A model generated the notes under the pieces. It saw only the letters and a program-made list of their open reading frames with translations. It was not told the origin of the DNA and made no database searches. The translations under genes and the position numbers were made by a program. From NCBI GenBank assembly GCA_963814435.1, contig CAWFCV010000001.1:62001-126000 (forward strand): a stretch of DNA of 64,000 bases. The letters run 5' to 3'. Below, piece after piece: positions 12,935-23,096 of this stretch (position 1 is its first letter; the number at the start of each line of letters is the position of its first letter). The DNA is from JAEUPI01 sp963814435 (GTDB lineage: Bacteria; Pseudomonadota; Gammaproteobacteria; Burkholderiales; Burkholderiaceae_C).

Positions 12935-13646
12935 TGGGCCGGGTCCATGCACCGGTGCCGCGCGTCCGTGCCGGCGCGTTGATCGAATTGATGCGCCTGG
13001 CCTCGCCGGCGTTGCCGGTGGGCGGCTTCAGCTACAGCGAGGCGCTTGGAGGCGGCGGTCGACGCCGGCTGCGTGACCGGCCTGCAGCAGGCGCGCGACT
13101 GGCTGCTCGACCAGCTGCACCTCGGCCTGGCGCGCAGCGACCTGCCGGTGGCGGCGCGCGCGTTCAATGCCTGGCGCCGCGGCGACCTCGAATGCGATCC
13201 GCGAGCTGAACGATTGGGTGCTGGCCACGCGCGAGACGCGCGAGCTGTCGCTGCAGTCGCAGCAGATGGGGCGCTCGCTGCTGGAGTGGATGCGCCAGCG
13301 CGACGGCGCGCCCGCCGCGCTGGTCGATGCGGCCGCACTGAGCCCGGCGCCCACCTGGCCGGTGGCCTTTGCGCTGGCGGCCGCGCACGGCGGCGCACCG
13401 CGGCGCGAGGCGTTGATCGCATTGGCCGTCGGTTGGGCCGAGAACATGGTGCAGGCCGCGATCAAGGCCGTGCCGCTCGGCCAGAGCGGCGGCCAGCGCC
13501 TGCTCGATGCGCTGGGCGCCGAGTTGCCCGATGCGGTGGACGCGGCCATCGCGATGCCCGACAGCCAGCGCCAGGCCTTCGCACCGATGCTGGCCATCCT
13601 GTCGGCCCGCCACGAAACCCAATACACGAGGTTGTTCCGATCATGA
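12934..13646 (+). CDS. ureF: Urease accessory protein UreF, two frameshifts
   Basis: Helical GTPase-gating factor of the UreDFG complex. The start at 12934 overlaps the ureE stop. The N-terminal family motif LMRLASPALPVGGFSYSEAL is present, followed in the corrected frame by AVDAGCVTGLQQARDWLLDQ and then ETRELSLQSQQMGRSLLEWM. Insertions near 13048 and 13198 explain both shifts; the rest is continuous to RHETQYTRLFRS. The stop overlaps the ureG start as ATGA, so translation is probably coupled. Confidence 0.93.
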
Positions 13647-14293
13647 ACACACGCCTGCACACCATCGCCGGCCGCACGCGCAAGCTGCCGCCGCTGCGCG
13701 TGGGCGTCGGCGGCCCGGTGGGCTCGGGCAAGACCACGCTGGTGGAGATGCTGTGCAAGGCCATGCGCGAGCGCTGGGACCTGGTGGTCGTGACCAACGA
13801 CATCTACACCAAGGAAGACCAGCGCTTGCTCACCGTGGCCGGCGCGCTGGCGCCCGAGCGCATCATGGGCGTGGAGACCGGCGGCTGCCCGCACACCGCG
13901 ATCCGCGAGGACGCGTCGATCAACCTCGAGGCGGTGGACCGCATGCTCGAGAAGTTTCCGAACGCCGACATCGTGTTCATCGAATCCGGCGGCGACAACC
14001 TGGCGGCGACCTTCAGCCCGGAGCTCTGCGACCTGACGATCTACGTGATCGACGTCGCCGCCGGCGAGAAGATCCCGCGCAAGGGCGGCCCCGGCATCAC
14101 CAAGAGCGATCTGTTCGTGATCAACAAGGTCGACCTCGCGCCGTACGTTGGCGCCGACCTGTCGGTGATGGAAGCCGATACGCGGCGCATGCGCGGCGCC
14201 CGGCCGTTCGTGATGACCAACCTGCGCACGCGCCAGGGGCTGGCCGAGGTGATCGAGTTCATCGAGCGCAAGGGGCTGCTGCAGGCCGCTTGA
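13643..14293 (+). CDS. ureG: Urease accessory GTPase UreG
   Basis: SIMIBI-class GTPase that couples GTP hydrolysis to nickel insertion into urease. Intact, 216 residues. P-loop GVGGPVGSGKTTLVE, the metal-binding Cys-Pro-His in ETGGCPHTAIREDAS, the Asp/Glu switch region VFIESGGDNLAATFSPEL and the base-recognition motif INKVDLAPYVG are all present. It is the last urease gene here; ureC lies 12 kb upstream on the same strand. Confidence 0.98.
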   Translation: MNTRLHTIAGRTRKLPPLRVGVGGPVGSGKTTLVEMLCKAMRERWDLVVVTNDIYTKEDQRLLTVAGALAPERIMGVETGGCPHTAIREDASINLEAVDRMLEKFPNADIVFIESGGDNLAATFSPELCDLTIYVIDVAAGEKIPRKGGPGITKSDLFVINKVDLAPYVGADLSVMEADTRRMRGARPFVMTNLRTRQGLAEVIEFIERKGLLQAA

Positions 14294-14354
14294 CCGTGCA
14301 CGCGCGTCACGCAAGTGGCGTAGAGTGCGGCCCTCGACATCAGGAGGAATCCAC

Positions 14355-14855
14355 ATGAGTCTGATCAGTTTCATCAAGGACGCCGGCGAAAAGCTGTTCG
14401 GCAAGGGCGAGGCCAAGGCCGCGCAGGACGCGGTGGCGAAGCAGGCCAGCGCCGAGAATCTCGAGCGGCTGAACCGTGCGGCCGGCGACGCGATCGCCAC
14501 CTACATCGGCTCGATGGATCTGAAGGTCGACGGCCTCGACGTCGGCTTCGAAGCCGGCACCGGCACGGTCACGGTGTCCGGCGTGGCAGCCGATCAGTCG
14601 ACGAAGGAAAAGGTCGTGCTGTGCTGCGGCAACGTCGCCAATGTGGCGGCGGTCAACGACCTGCTCACGGTCGCGGTGCCGGCTGACGAGTCGAAGTACT
14701 ACACAGTGGTCAGTGGCGACAACCTGTCGAAGATCGCCAAGCAGTTCTACGGCAACGCGAACAAGTACCCGGTGATCTTCGAGGCCAACAAGCCGATGCT
14801 GACGCACCCGGACAAGATCTATCCGGGTCAGTTGTTGCGCATCCCGCCGGGGTGA
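14355..14855 (+). CDS. kbp: BON-LysM domain protein (Kbp/YgaU-like)
   Basis: Small two-domain protein of 166 residues. The start at 14355 follows a strong AGGAGGAA site. An N-terminal amphipathic segment (SLISFIKDAGEKLFGKG) leads into a BON domain (KVDGLDVGFEAGTGTVTVSG) and then a LysM domain (YYTVVSGDNLSKIAKQFYG to HPDKIYPGQLLRIPPG). This order matches E. coli YgaU/Kbp, a cytoplasmic potassium-binding protein; whether this one binds potassium is inference. It lacks a signal peptide, so the LysM probably does not act on the cell wall. Confidence 0.85.
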   Translation: MSLISFIKDAGEKLFGKGEAKAAQDAVAKQASAENLERLNRAAGDAIATYIGSMDLKVDGLDVGFEAGTGTVTVSGVAADQSTKEKVVLCCGNVANVAAVNDLLTVAVPADESKYYTVVSGDNLSKIAKQFYGNANKYPVIFEANKPMLTHPDKIYPGQLLRIPPG

Positions 14856-14889
14856 TGGGCCCACCCCCGCAGCGGCCTGGCGGCCGCCT

Positions 14890-14903
14890 CCCCCTCAAGG
14901 GGG
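14890..14903. terminator. Hairpin between kbp and sppA
   Basis: CCCCC and GGGGG arms with a TCAA loop lie between two convergent genes, within a GC-rich, palindrome-laden spacer. It is a plausible shared terminator or REP-like element. No T-run is present. Confidence 0.35.
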
Positions 14904-14958
14904 CGACACCGGCGGACCGGCGAAGCCGGATCCGCGGTGTCCACTTGAATGGCACGTC

Positions 14959-15984
14959 TCAGCGAATCGGTGTGAGCTCGCGCAGCGCCTTCACGGCGCC
15001 TTGCCCGATCGACGCACCGAAGCGCTTGGCCAGGCGCTCGGCGACGTTTTCCTTCGGCGTGTAGTCGATCACCTCTTCGGCCTTCACCACCTCGCGCGCG
15101 ACGAAGTCCAGATTGCCGTACTTGTCGGCCAGCCCCTGGCGCACGGCTTCCTCGCCGTTCCAGAACAGGCCCGAGAACGTGTCCGGCGTTTCCTTCAGGC
15201 GCTTGCCGCGCCCGTCCTTCACCACCTTGATGAACTGCTGGTGGATCTGGTCGATCATCGCCTGCGCGTAGGCCCGGTGCTTTTCGTTCTGCGGCGAGAA
15301 CGGGTCGAGCATGCCCTTGTTCTCGCCGGCCGTCAGCAGCCGCCGCTCGACGCCGAGCTTGTCCATCGTGCCGGCAAAGCCAAAACCGTCCATCAGCACG
15401 CCGATCGAACCGACGAGGCTGGCCTTGTCGACGATAGATGTCGTCGGCCGCCACCGCGATGTAGTAGGCGCCGGAGGCGCAGATCTCCTCGACCACGGCG
15501 TACACCGGCTTCTTGTGCTTGGCCTTCAGGCGCTTGATCTCGTCGTTGATGATGCCGGCCTGCACCGGGCTGCCGCCGGGGCTGTTGATGCGCAGCACGA
15601 TGGCCTGCGAGCCCGAGTCCTCGAACGCGGTCTTCAGCGCCGACATCAGGTGCTCGGCACTGGACTCGGCATCGGCGGCGATCTCGCCGCGCACTTCGAT
15701 CAACGCGGTGTGCGGGCCGGTCGGCGTCGTGCCGTGGCCGCGCTGGGCCATGATCGCCCAGACCACGAACAGGAACAGGCCGAGCCACGCCAGGCGGAAG
15801 AACACCCGCCAGCGGCGCTCGCTGCGACGGTCGCGCAGCAGCTCGCTGCGTCAGGTGTTCCAGGCCGCGTTCGAAGCTCGACGGGCCGTGCGTTGCCGGC
15901 GCCGGCGGGGCGCGAGGCGGCTGTGGCCGGGGCGCCGTCGCTGGCTGACGATGACGGGGGCAGATACGGTTCCTGGGGATTCAT
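14959..15984 (-). CDS. sppA: Signal peptide peptidase SppA (S49 family), frame-disrupted
   Basis: Membrane-anchored serine protease that degrades leftover signal peptides. The start at 15984 (MNPQEPYLPPSSS) overlaps the Rieske gene stop as ATGA. The anchor helix is FRLAWLGLFLFVVWAIMAQ. The S49 core shows INSPGGSPVQAGII, the serine nucleophile in EICASGAYYIAVAADDIY, and, in the next frame, the probable lysine and glycine loop before GVLMDGFGFAGTMDKLG. Shifts near 15437 and in 15835-15860 look like single-base errors. About 340 residues when corrected: the short, single-domain form. Confidence 0.88.
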
Positions 15985-16412
15985 GGGTTGCTTTCGGAGG
16001 CCGGGGCATCGGATGGCGCGGCTGGCGTATCGTCGAAGGCCACGGGCTGAATGTCGGCGGAAGGATACCAATACACCGCGCCGTCGCGCTCGCCTGTCAC
16101 GATCGGCATCAATCGGCCCTTGCCGCAGGGCCCGCCCACGCACTGCCCGTCGGCCGGCTCGTACGCCGCGCCGTGGGTCGAGCACAGGATCCAGCGCTTG
16201 TCCATGTCGAGGAACTGGCCGGCCTGCCAGTCCATCTCGGTGGGCACATGGGCGCAGCGGTTCATGTAGGCCACCACCTTGCCGTCGAAACGCAGCGCGA
16301 AGGCGCGCGCCGGCGCGCCCCACAGCATCACGTCGAACACGAACGCCAGTTCGCGCTCGACCAGCTCGTGGCTGGCGCACAGAGGCTGCGGCTCGGTCAC
16401 GCGCTCAAGCAT
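15981..16412 (-). CDS. Rieske [2Fe-2S] domain protein
   Basis: Small soluble ferredoxin-like protein of 143 residues. The first cluster-binding pair is in MNRCAHVPTE (CxH) and the second in CSTHGAAYEPADGQCVGGPC (CxxH), the standard Rieske spacing. There is no signal peptide or membrane helix. The start at 16412 (MLERVTEPQPLC) overlaps the end of the HAD phosphatase gene, and its stop overlaps the sppA start, so the three are co-transcribed. Its electron partner is unknown. Confidence 0.85.
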   Translation of the reverse strand: MLERVTEPQPLCASHELVERELAFVFDVMLWGAPARAFALRFDGKVVAYMNRCAHVPTEMDWQAGQFLDMDKRWILCSTHGAAYEPADGQCVGGPCGKGRLMPIVTGERDGAVYWYPSADIQPVAFDDTPAAPSDAPASESNP

Positions 16413-17079
16413 GCTGGTCGAGCCAGTCGTGCAGCTCGCGGGTCGAATGGGCGATGAACAGCGGCTCGAACGACTCGAACGCCGCATGGTCGTGCGCGCC
16501 GTAGCTCACGCCGACGCAGGCCGCGCCGGCGTTGCCGGCCAGCTGCAGGTCGTGGGTGGTGTCGCCGATCATCAGCGTGCGCTGCGGGTCGACACCGAAC
16601 TGCTGCATCAGCTCGAGCAGCATGCGCGGGTCGGGCTTGCTGGCCGTCTCGTCGGCGGTGCGCGTGGCATCGAACACGCCCTTGAGCTGCGCCGCGGCCA
16701 GCGCGTCGTCCAGACCGCGCCGCCCTTTGCCGGTGGCCACCGTGATCCAGTGCTGGCGCGCCTTCAACGCGTGCAGCATCTCCAGCGTGCCGGGAAACAG
16801 CGTCAGGTCGTGCTGGCGCGCGATGTAGTGGTGCCGGTAGCGGGCGCCGAGTTCGGGGTAGCGCTCGGGCGCCAGGCCGGGCGCAGCGTGCGCCAGCGCG
16901 TCGTGCAGGCCCAGGCCGATGACGTAGGCCGCGCGCTCGTCGCTGGGCACGGCGACGCCGACGTCGCGGCAGGCATCCTGGATGCAGCGCACGATCAACG
17001 CGGTCGAGTCGAACAGGGTGCCGTCCCAGTCGAAGGCGATCAGGTCGAAGCGGCGCGGCCGTGCAGGCGTACGGGTCAT
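16405..17079 (-). CDS. gph: HAD-superfamily phosphatase, phosphoglycolate phosphatase-like
   Basis: Cytoplasmic HAD hydrolase of 224 residues. Motif I with the nucleophile aspartate is IAFDWDGTLFDST; motif II is the threonine in WITVATGKG; the motif III lysine is in TASKPDPRMLLE; and motif IV is MIGDTTHDLQLAGNAGA. The cap domain sits between motifs I and II. The start at 17079 (MTRTPARPRR) is preferred to the upstream in-frame codon because it fits family length. Position next to rluC is common in betaproteobacteria. Substrate specificity is not settled by sequence. Confidence 0.85.
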   Translation of the reverse strand: MTRTPARPRRFDLIAFDWDGTLFDSTALIVRCIQDACRDVGVAVPSDERAAYVIGLGLHDALAHAAPGLAPERYPELGARYRHHYIARQHDLTLFPGTLEMLHALKARQHWITVATGKGRRGLDDALAAAQLKGVFDATRTADETASKPDPRMLLELMQQFGVDPQRTLMIGDTTHDLQLAGNAGAACVGVSYGAHDHAAFESFEPLFIAHSTRELHDWLDQHA

Positions 17080-17087
17080 CGGCGGCT

Positions 17088-18099
17088 TCAGTGCGGGTCG
17101 GTCATGCGTGCCAGCAGTTTGACGCATTCGGGCGGCAACGGTGCCTCCAGCACCACGCGCTCGCCGCTGGCCGGATGGTCGAATGCGAGACGCCGGGCGT
17201 GCAGGAACATGCGGTCGAACTTCAGCTCGCCAAGACCCACGCCGCGGGCGAAATCGCGATTGCAGGCGAAATCGCCGTACTTGTCATCGCCGACGATCGG
17301 CTGGTCGAAGTGGGCCAGATGCACGCGGATCTGGTGCGTGCGCCCGGTCTTGATGGTCACGTCGAGCAGGCTGTAGCCTTCGTAGTGCCGAAGTACCTTG
17401 ACGAGCGTGATCGATCGCCGGCCGGCATCATGCTCGACCGACACCGCGCGCACCCGGCGCTCGCCGTCGTCGTCCAGGTACTTGTGCAACGGCACGTCGA
17501 TCACCTTGCGCGACGCGGGCCACGCGCCGAGGACCAGCGCGGTGTAGGTCTTGTCGGTCCGCGCGTTCGCGAAACTGGTCCTGCAGCGCGGTCAGCGCGC
17601 CGCGCCGCTTGGCCAGCAGCAGCACGCCCGAGGTCTGCTGGTCCAGCCGGTGCACCAGTTCCAGAAATCTCGCGTGCGGCCGGGCGCGTCGCAGCTGCTC
17701 GATCACGCCGAAGCTGACGCCGCTGCCGCCGTGCACCGCCACGCCGGCCGGCTTGTCGATCGCGATCAGGTGCTCGTCCTCGAACAGCACCGGGAACTCC
17801 CGCGCCGGCGCCGGCGGCGCTTCGGCCCGCTCGGGCAGGCGCACCGGCGGCAGGCGCACCACGTCGCCCAGCGCCAGCCGGGTGTCGGCGGCGGCCCGCC
17901 CGCGGTTGACGCGCACCTCGCCCGAGCGGATCACCCGGTAGACGTGGGTCTTGGGCACGCCCTTGAACAGGCGCAGCAGGAAGTTGTCGAGCCGCTGACC
18001 GGCGCTGCCCTCGTCAACATTGACACGTCGAACCTCGCCGCGCGCGCTGCTGCCGCTGACCGCTCGGGTGGGTTTGGCGCTTATAATGGTCCGGACCAC
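17088..18099 (-). CDS. rluC: 23S rRNA pseudouridine synthase, RluC type, one frameshift
   Basis: Converts specific uridines of 23S rRNA to pseudouridine. An N-terminal S4 RNA-binding domain (AGQRLDNFLLRLFKGVPKTH, RSGEVRVNRGRAAADTRL) is followed by the catalytic motif ELVHRLDQQTSGVLLLAK, whose aspartate is the nucleophile. A one-base insertion near 17565 breaks the frame; the remainder (LLDVTIKTGRTHQIRVHLAH, GDDKYGDF) is in frame to 17088. The annotated start is a GTG at 18099 that overlaps the presumed rne promoter, so the true start may lie a little downstream. Confidence 0.9.
18082..18087 (+). promoter_or_regulatory. Candidate -10 box for rne
   Basis: A consensus TATAAT lies on the plus strand about 635 bases before the rne ATG, between rne and the divergent rluC. 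The best -35-like hexamer (CTGACC at 18056) gives a long 20-base spacing, so the promoter is plausible but not proven. Confidence 0.4.
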
Positions 18100-18721
18100 G
18101 GTCGAGCCGCAAGTGCTTGATTCTTAAGAGTTTACCCGGGCATGCCCGGCCTCCCCGCGGTAACGCGCCTGAATCGGCGCGTTGAGTTCAATGGTGATGC
18201 AACGTCTCGAGCCCTGCGGCCGGCCACTGCCCGATGTGAAGTGGCGGCTTGCGGGTCGAAGGCGGAAGAACAACGTCGAACAAGCCCTCCCGATCGATCG
18301 GGAAAGAAAAGGTCATCGGCGGCAGACGCGAAAGCCTTCGAGTCTGCTGCCTCGCAACGATGCGAACCGGTCTGCGCCTGTCGCCCCCATCAATCTCCCG
18401 AGTGAGCGCCACGGCGCCCACTGCTGCATTGCCACGGCCGCTGGCCGCGGGCAGTCACGGCGCGGGACTTCGAGTGCGCCACCCGGCGCCGGCTCGACTG
18501 CGGGTCACTCGTGTTCAGCCGCCCTCGCCTCGTCGCACGTCGCTCTGTCGAAGCGCCACCCGCCCACTAGGCGGCACGCTTCGGCCCCGAGCAGTCTTCT
18601 TCGTACCGGCTTCGTCAGCGTCGTTCGTGCATCGATAGGCTGAAGCGGTCTTCATCGACCGCCCGGCCGCTTGGCTGCGTGCCCTCATCAAGTGGGCGTG
18701 CAGCCATTGAGGAGTGCACAC
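18100..18721 (+). other. Long spacer upstream of rne, probable 5' untranslated leader
   Basis: About 620 bases separate the divergent rluC and rne starts. Short frames here do not resemble any protein I know. RNase E genes commonly carry a long leader through which RNase E regulates its own mRNA. The distance from the TATAAT at 18082 to the ATG fits that model, but I could not identify the known hairpins by eye. A GAGGAG ribosome site precedes the ATG at 18722. Confidence 0.45.
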
Positions 18722-21638
18722 ATGAAACGCATGCTGATCAACGCCACGCAGCCCGAAGAGCGGCGGCTGGCGATCGTCGACGGGCAGAAGCTGCTCGACT
18801 TCGAGACCGAGCTCGAAGGGCGCGAACAGCGCAAGGGCAACATCTACAAGGCCGTGATCACGCGGGTCGAGCCGTCGCTGGAGGCCTGCTTCGTCGACTA
18901 CGGCGAGGAGCGCCACGGCTTCCTGCCGTTCAAGGAAATCTCGCGCCAGTATTTCCGCGACGGCATCGAGCTGAAGAACGCGACCATCAAGGACGCGGTG
19001 CGCGAAGGCCAGGAACTGCTGGTTCAGGTGGAGAAGGAAGAACGCGGCAACAAGGGCGCGGCGCTCACCACCTTCGTCAGCCTGGCCGGCCGCTACCTGG
19101 TGCTGATGCCCAACAACCCGCGCGGCGGCGGCGTCAGCCGGCGCATCGAGGGCGAGGACCGCGAGGAGCTGAAGGAGAACCTCGACCAGCTCGAATACCC
19201 CAAGGGCATGAGCCTGATCGCCCGCACCGCCGGCATCGGCCGCTCGGCGCCCGAGCTGCAGTGGGACCTGAACTACCTGCTCAAGCTGTGGACGGCGATC
19301 GACGGCGCCGCGCAGGCCGGCAAGGGCGCCTTCCTGATCTACCAGGAGAGCTCGCTCGTCGATCCGCGCGATCCGCGACTACTTCACCGCCGACATCGGC
19401 GAGATCCTGATCGACACCGACGACATCTTCGATCAGGCGCAGCAGTTCATGAACCACGTGATGCCGGAGACGGCCAATCGCGTGAAGCGCTACCGCGACG
19501 ACGCGGCGCTGTTCAGCCGCTTCCAGATCGAGCACCAGATCGAGACCGCGTTCTCGCGCACCGTCAACCTGCCGGCCGGCGGCGCGATCGTGATCGACCA
19601 CACCGAGGCGCTGGTGTCGATCGACGTCAACTCGGCGCGCGCCACCCGCGGCGGCGACATCGAGGAGACCGCCACCCGCACCAACCTGGAGGCCGCCGAC
19701 GAGATCGCGCGCCAGATGCGGCTGCGCGACCTGGGCGGCCTGATCGTCGTCGACTTCATCGACATGGAGGAGAGCAAGAACCGCCGCGAGGTCGAGCAGC
19801 GCCTGCGCGACGCGATGCGCTACGACCGCGCCCGCGTGCAGTTCTCGTCGATCAGCAAGTTCGGCCTGCTCGAGCTCAGCCGCCAGCGCCTGCGCCCGGC
19901 GCTCAGCGAAGGCAACCACATCACCTGCCCGCGCTGCAACGGCACCGGCCACATCCGCGACACGGAATCCTCGCGCGCTGCAGATCCTGCGCATCATCCA
20001 GGAAGAGACGCTGAAGGACAACACCGCCGCCGTGCACGTGCAGGTGCCGGTGGAGGTGACCTCCTTCCTGCTCAACGAGAAGCGCACCGAGATCACCAAG
20101 ATCGAACTGAAGCAGCGCTGCACCGTGCTGCTGGTGCCCAACAAGCACCTGGAAACGCCGAACTACAAGCTCGAGCGCCTGCGCCACGACGACCCGCGGC
20201 TGGAAAACCTGCAGGCCAGCTACACGATGATCGAGGAGCCCGACGACGAGGTCGCGATCTCGCGCCGCGAGAAGGCCAAGCCGAAGCAGGAACCGGTGAT
20301 CAAGGGCGTGCTGCCGGACCAGCCGGCGCCGATCGCGGTGCCGCAGGAGCGTGCGCCGCAACCCGCGCCCGCGCCGTCTGCTGCGGCGGCCGCGCCGCCG
20401 ATACGTCCCGCCGCAGCCGCCCCGGTGGCCGCCAGCGGCGGCTTCGTGTCATGGCTGAAGCGGCTGTTCGGTGCCGAGAGCGCACCGGCTGCCGCGACTG
20501 CGACGCCGCAGACGGCAGCGACAGTTGCTGCCGCGGCCTCCGGCGACGACAAACGAGCGCCGCGCGAAGGGCGTGACGGGCGTGGTCGAGGCGACCGACG
20601 CGGCGAGCGCGGAGGCCGCGGTCGCGATGGCGGTCGTGACGGCAACCGCGACGCGGGCCGTGAAGCCGGCCGCGGCGGCGAACGCGGCGGTGAGCGCGGC
20701 GGCGAAGGCCGCGGCCCGGCACGTGGCGACGACAGCCGCCGGCGCGGGCGCGACGGCCGCAGCGAGCGCCCGGACGCCAATGCCGCGCCCGGCGCAGGCC
20801 GAGGATCGCACGGCCCGGCCCGAAGGGCGCGGCGCCCAGGAAGGTTCCCGCCGCGGCGCCGCGCCCGCCGCGCGAAACGCAGGAGATCGAAGCCCCCGGC
20901 GCCGCGGTGGCGCAGCAGAACTTCGTCGACACCGTCCCGGTCCCGGAGTCCAGCCCGGTGGCCGAAGGCGGCGAGGCCGATCCAGGCCGGCGCCGTCGCC
21001 GGCGCGGCGGTCGCGGGCGCGGTGCTCGAGGCGAGGCTGCCGAGTTCGAGCCGACGTTCATGCTGGGCGAATCCGGCACACCGGCAGCCGACGAAACCGG
21101 CCACGCCGAGCCCGCGGCGACATCGGAAGGCGACAGCCAGGCGCCACGCGCCGACGATGGCGCAAGGCGCCGCCGCGATCGTCCGCGCCGCGAGCGCGAC
21201 GACGAGCGCACCGCCACGGCCATGCCGTCGGGGCCACCGCAGCCGGTCACTGCCGTCGACGTGCCGATCATGATGGCCGACGCAGACGCGCCGCGCAGCC
21301 AGTCGTCCATGGCCTCGGTGTTGCCGGCCCCCGGCGAGGGTGCTGTCGAGCGCGCAGCGCCCGCGCCGGCGATACAGCCGTTCGAGTTGCCGCTGGACGA
21401 GTTGCAGAATCTGGCCGGCGGTGCCGGCCTGCAGTGGGTCCATTCCGACGCCGACAAGGTGCGCGCGGTTCAGGACGCGATCGCTGCTGCGCCCAAACCG
21501 ATCCACGTGCCGCGCGAGCGCAAGCCCGTGGCCATCGTCGACGAGGGCCCGCTGGTGCTCGTGGAAACGCGCAAGGACCTGTCGCAGCTCAAACTGCCGT
21601 TCGAGGTGCTGGCCGCACAGGCCCAGCAGCAGCAGTAG
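18722..21638 (+). CDS. rne: Ribonuclease E (endoribonuclease, degradosome scaffold), frame-disrupted
   Basis: Essential endonuclease for rRNA maturation and mRNA decay. The start MKRMLINATQPEERRLAIVD leads into the S1 RNA-binding domain (GNIYKAVITRVEPSLEACFV, DYGEERHGFLPFKEIS), the catalytic DNase I-like region (VIDHTEALVSIDVNSARATR, LIVVDFIDMEESKNRREVEQ) and the zinc-link CPRCNGTGH. The C-terminal half is low-complexity, rich in Arg/Gly/Asp and Ala/Pro, as in degradosome scaffold tails. Frame breaks near 19375, 19972 and 20870 look like one-base insertions. The stop abuts the convergent nagZ stop with no gap. Confidence 0.95.
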
Positions 21639-22698
21639 TCAGGGCAGGCGGTCGAGTGCATGCCGGTACACGCCGGCATGCATCAGTTCGTCCCACGGCA
21701 GCGGCGCCAGCTGAGGCAACAAGGCCAGGCGCCGTGCTTCGCTGAGCCCGCTGGCGCGCCACAGGCCCTGCTGCTGAGCGTCGGCCAGCCCGGCCAGCAA
21801 GGCATCGACGGCCTCGCCGCCATCGACCGATTGGTTGCACAGCAGCACCAGGTCACAACCGGCGCTCAGCGCGACGCGACGCCGCGGCGGCGTAGGAAAC
21901 CTCCTGTCCGTCGATGCGGCGAGCGCCGGCCATGCTCAGATCGTCGCTGAATACCGCACCGTGGAAGCCCAGCTCGCCGCGCAGGATGTCGTTCAGCCAG
22001 CGCGTGGAGAAGCCAGCGGGCCGCGAGTCCACTTTCGGGTAGACCACGTGCGCCGGCATCACGCTGCTCAGGGTGTTGCCGAGCCAGCCGTACGGGGCCG
22101 CGTCGTCGCCGACGACGGCCTTGCGCGCGCGGCGATCGACCGGAAGGTCGAGGTGGCTGTCCGCCTTGACATGGCCGTGCCCCGGAAAGTGCTTGCCGCA
22201 GTTGGCCATGCCGGCCAGCAGCAGGCCGTGCATCAGGCTCTTGGCGAGCATCGTGACCACGCGCGCATCGCGGTGGAACGCGCGATCACCGATCACGCTG
22301 CTCTCGCCGTGGTCGAGGTCGAGCACCGGGGTGAAGCTGAGATCGACGCCGCAGGCGCGCAGTTCGGCCGCGAGCACGTAGCCCACCGCACTGGCGGCAT
22401 CGATGGCGGCCATCGGGTCGCGCATCCACAGCTCGCCCAGTCGGCGCATCGGCGGCAAGGCAGTGAATCCGTCGGTGCGGAAACGCTGCACCCGCCCGCC
22501 TTCGTGGTCGACGCAGATCAGCACATCGGGCCGTATCGACTTGATTTCGGCGGTGAGCTCGGTGAGTTGGCGCCGATGCTCCCAGTTGCGCGCAAACAGA
22601 ATCAGCCCGCCGGTGAGCGGGTGCTGCAATCGGCGCCGGTCCTGCGCGGACAGGCTCGTTCCTGCCACGTCGAGCACCACGGGAGCGTGGCTGGTCAT
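21639..22698 (-). CDS. nagZ: Beta-N-acetylhexosaminidase NagZ (GH3), one frameshift
   Basis: Cytoplasmic enzyme that removes N-acetylglucosamine from recycled muropeptides. GH3 landmarks are LICVDHEGGRVQRF, DLSFTPVLDLDHGESSVIGD, the KHFPGHGHVKADSHLDLP loop that carries the catalytic histidine, and the nucleophile aspartate in FSDDLSMAGARRI. A shift near 21875 is followed by the correct C-terminus (CNQSVDGGEAVDALLAGLAD). Its start overlaps the acpS stop (ATGA). Confidence 0.95.
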
Positions 22699-23096
22699 GG
22701 TGTGGATCCCTTCTCGACCACGACGAAGGCGGTCGCGTAGTCGGTCTCGTCGGTGACGCTCACATGCGCGAGCAGCGCGCGGGCGCGAAACCACTGCGCC
22801 AGCTCGCCGTGCAACCGGATCTCCGGCTTGCCGCTGCGGGCGTTGAGGATCTCGCAATCGCGCCAGGTCATCGGCATGCGCATGCCCAGCCCGATCGCCT
22901 TGGAGAAGGCCTCCTTGGCCGAGAAACGCGTGGCCAGGAAGCTAATGCCGCGACGCTCGGCGCGGGCCCGGCGCTCGGCGAACACACGTTGCTCCTCGGG
23001 GCCGAGCACACGCTCGACGAATCGTTCGCCGCGGCGCGACAGCACGGCCTCGATGCGGCGGATGTCGCAGATGTCGGTGCCGATGCCGTAGATCAT
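22695..23096 (-). CDS. acpS: Holo-[acyl-carrier-protein] synthase
   Basis: Transfers 4'-phosphopantetheine from CoA to acyl carrier protein. Intact, 133 residues. It begins MIYGIGTDICDIRRIEAVL, with the metal-binding aspartate in GTDI and the second motif RFSAKEAFSKAIGLGMRMPM (family WxxKEA type). HVSVTDETDYATAFVVVE closes the fold. It overlaps pdxJ upstream and nagZ downstream. Confidence 0.97.
   Translation of the reverse strand: MIYGIGTDICDIRRIEAVLSRRGERFVERVLGPEEQRVFAERRARAERRGISFLATRFSAKEAFSKAIGLGMRMPMTWRDCEILNARSGKPEIRLHGELAQWFRARALLAHVSVTDETDYATAFVVVEKGSTP

Noticed and set aside
13028..14500. Minus-strand frame of 490 residues across ureF and ureG
   Set aside because: Antisense to two unmistakable urease accessory genes.
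18142..18643. Short plus-strand frames upstream of rne
   Set aside because: Three mutually overlapping frames with Ser/Arg/Pro-rich products and no known relatives; the region is better explained as an untranslated leader.
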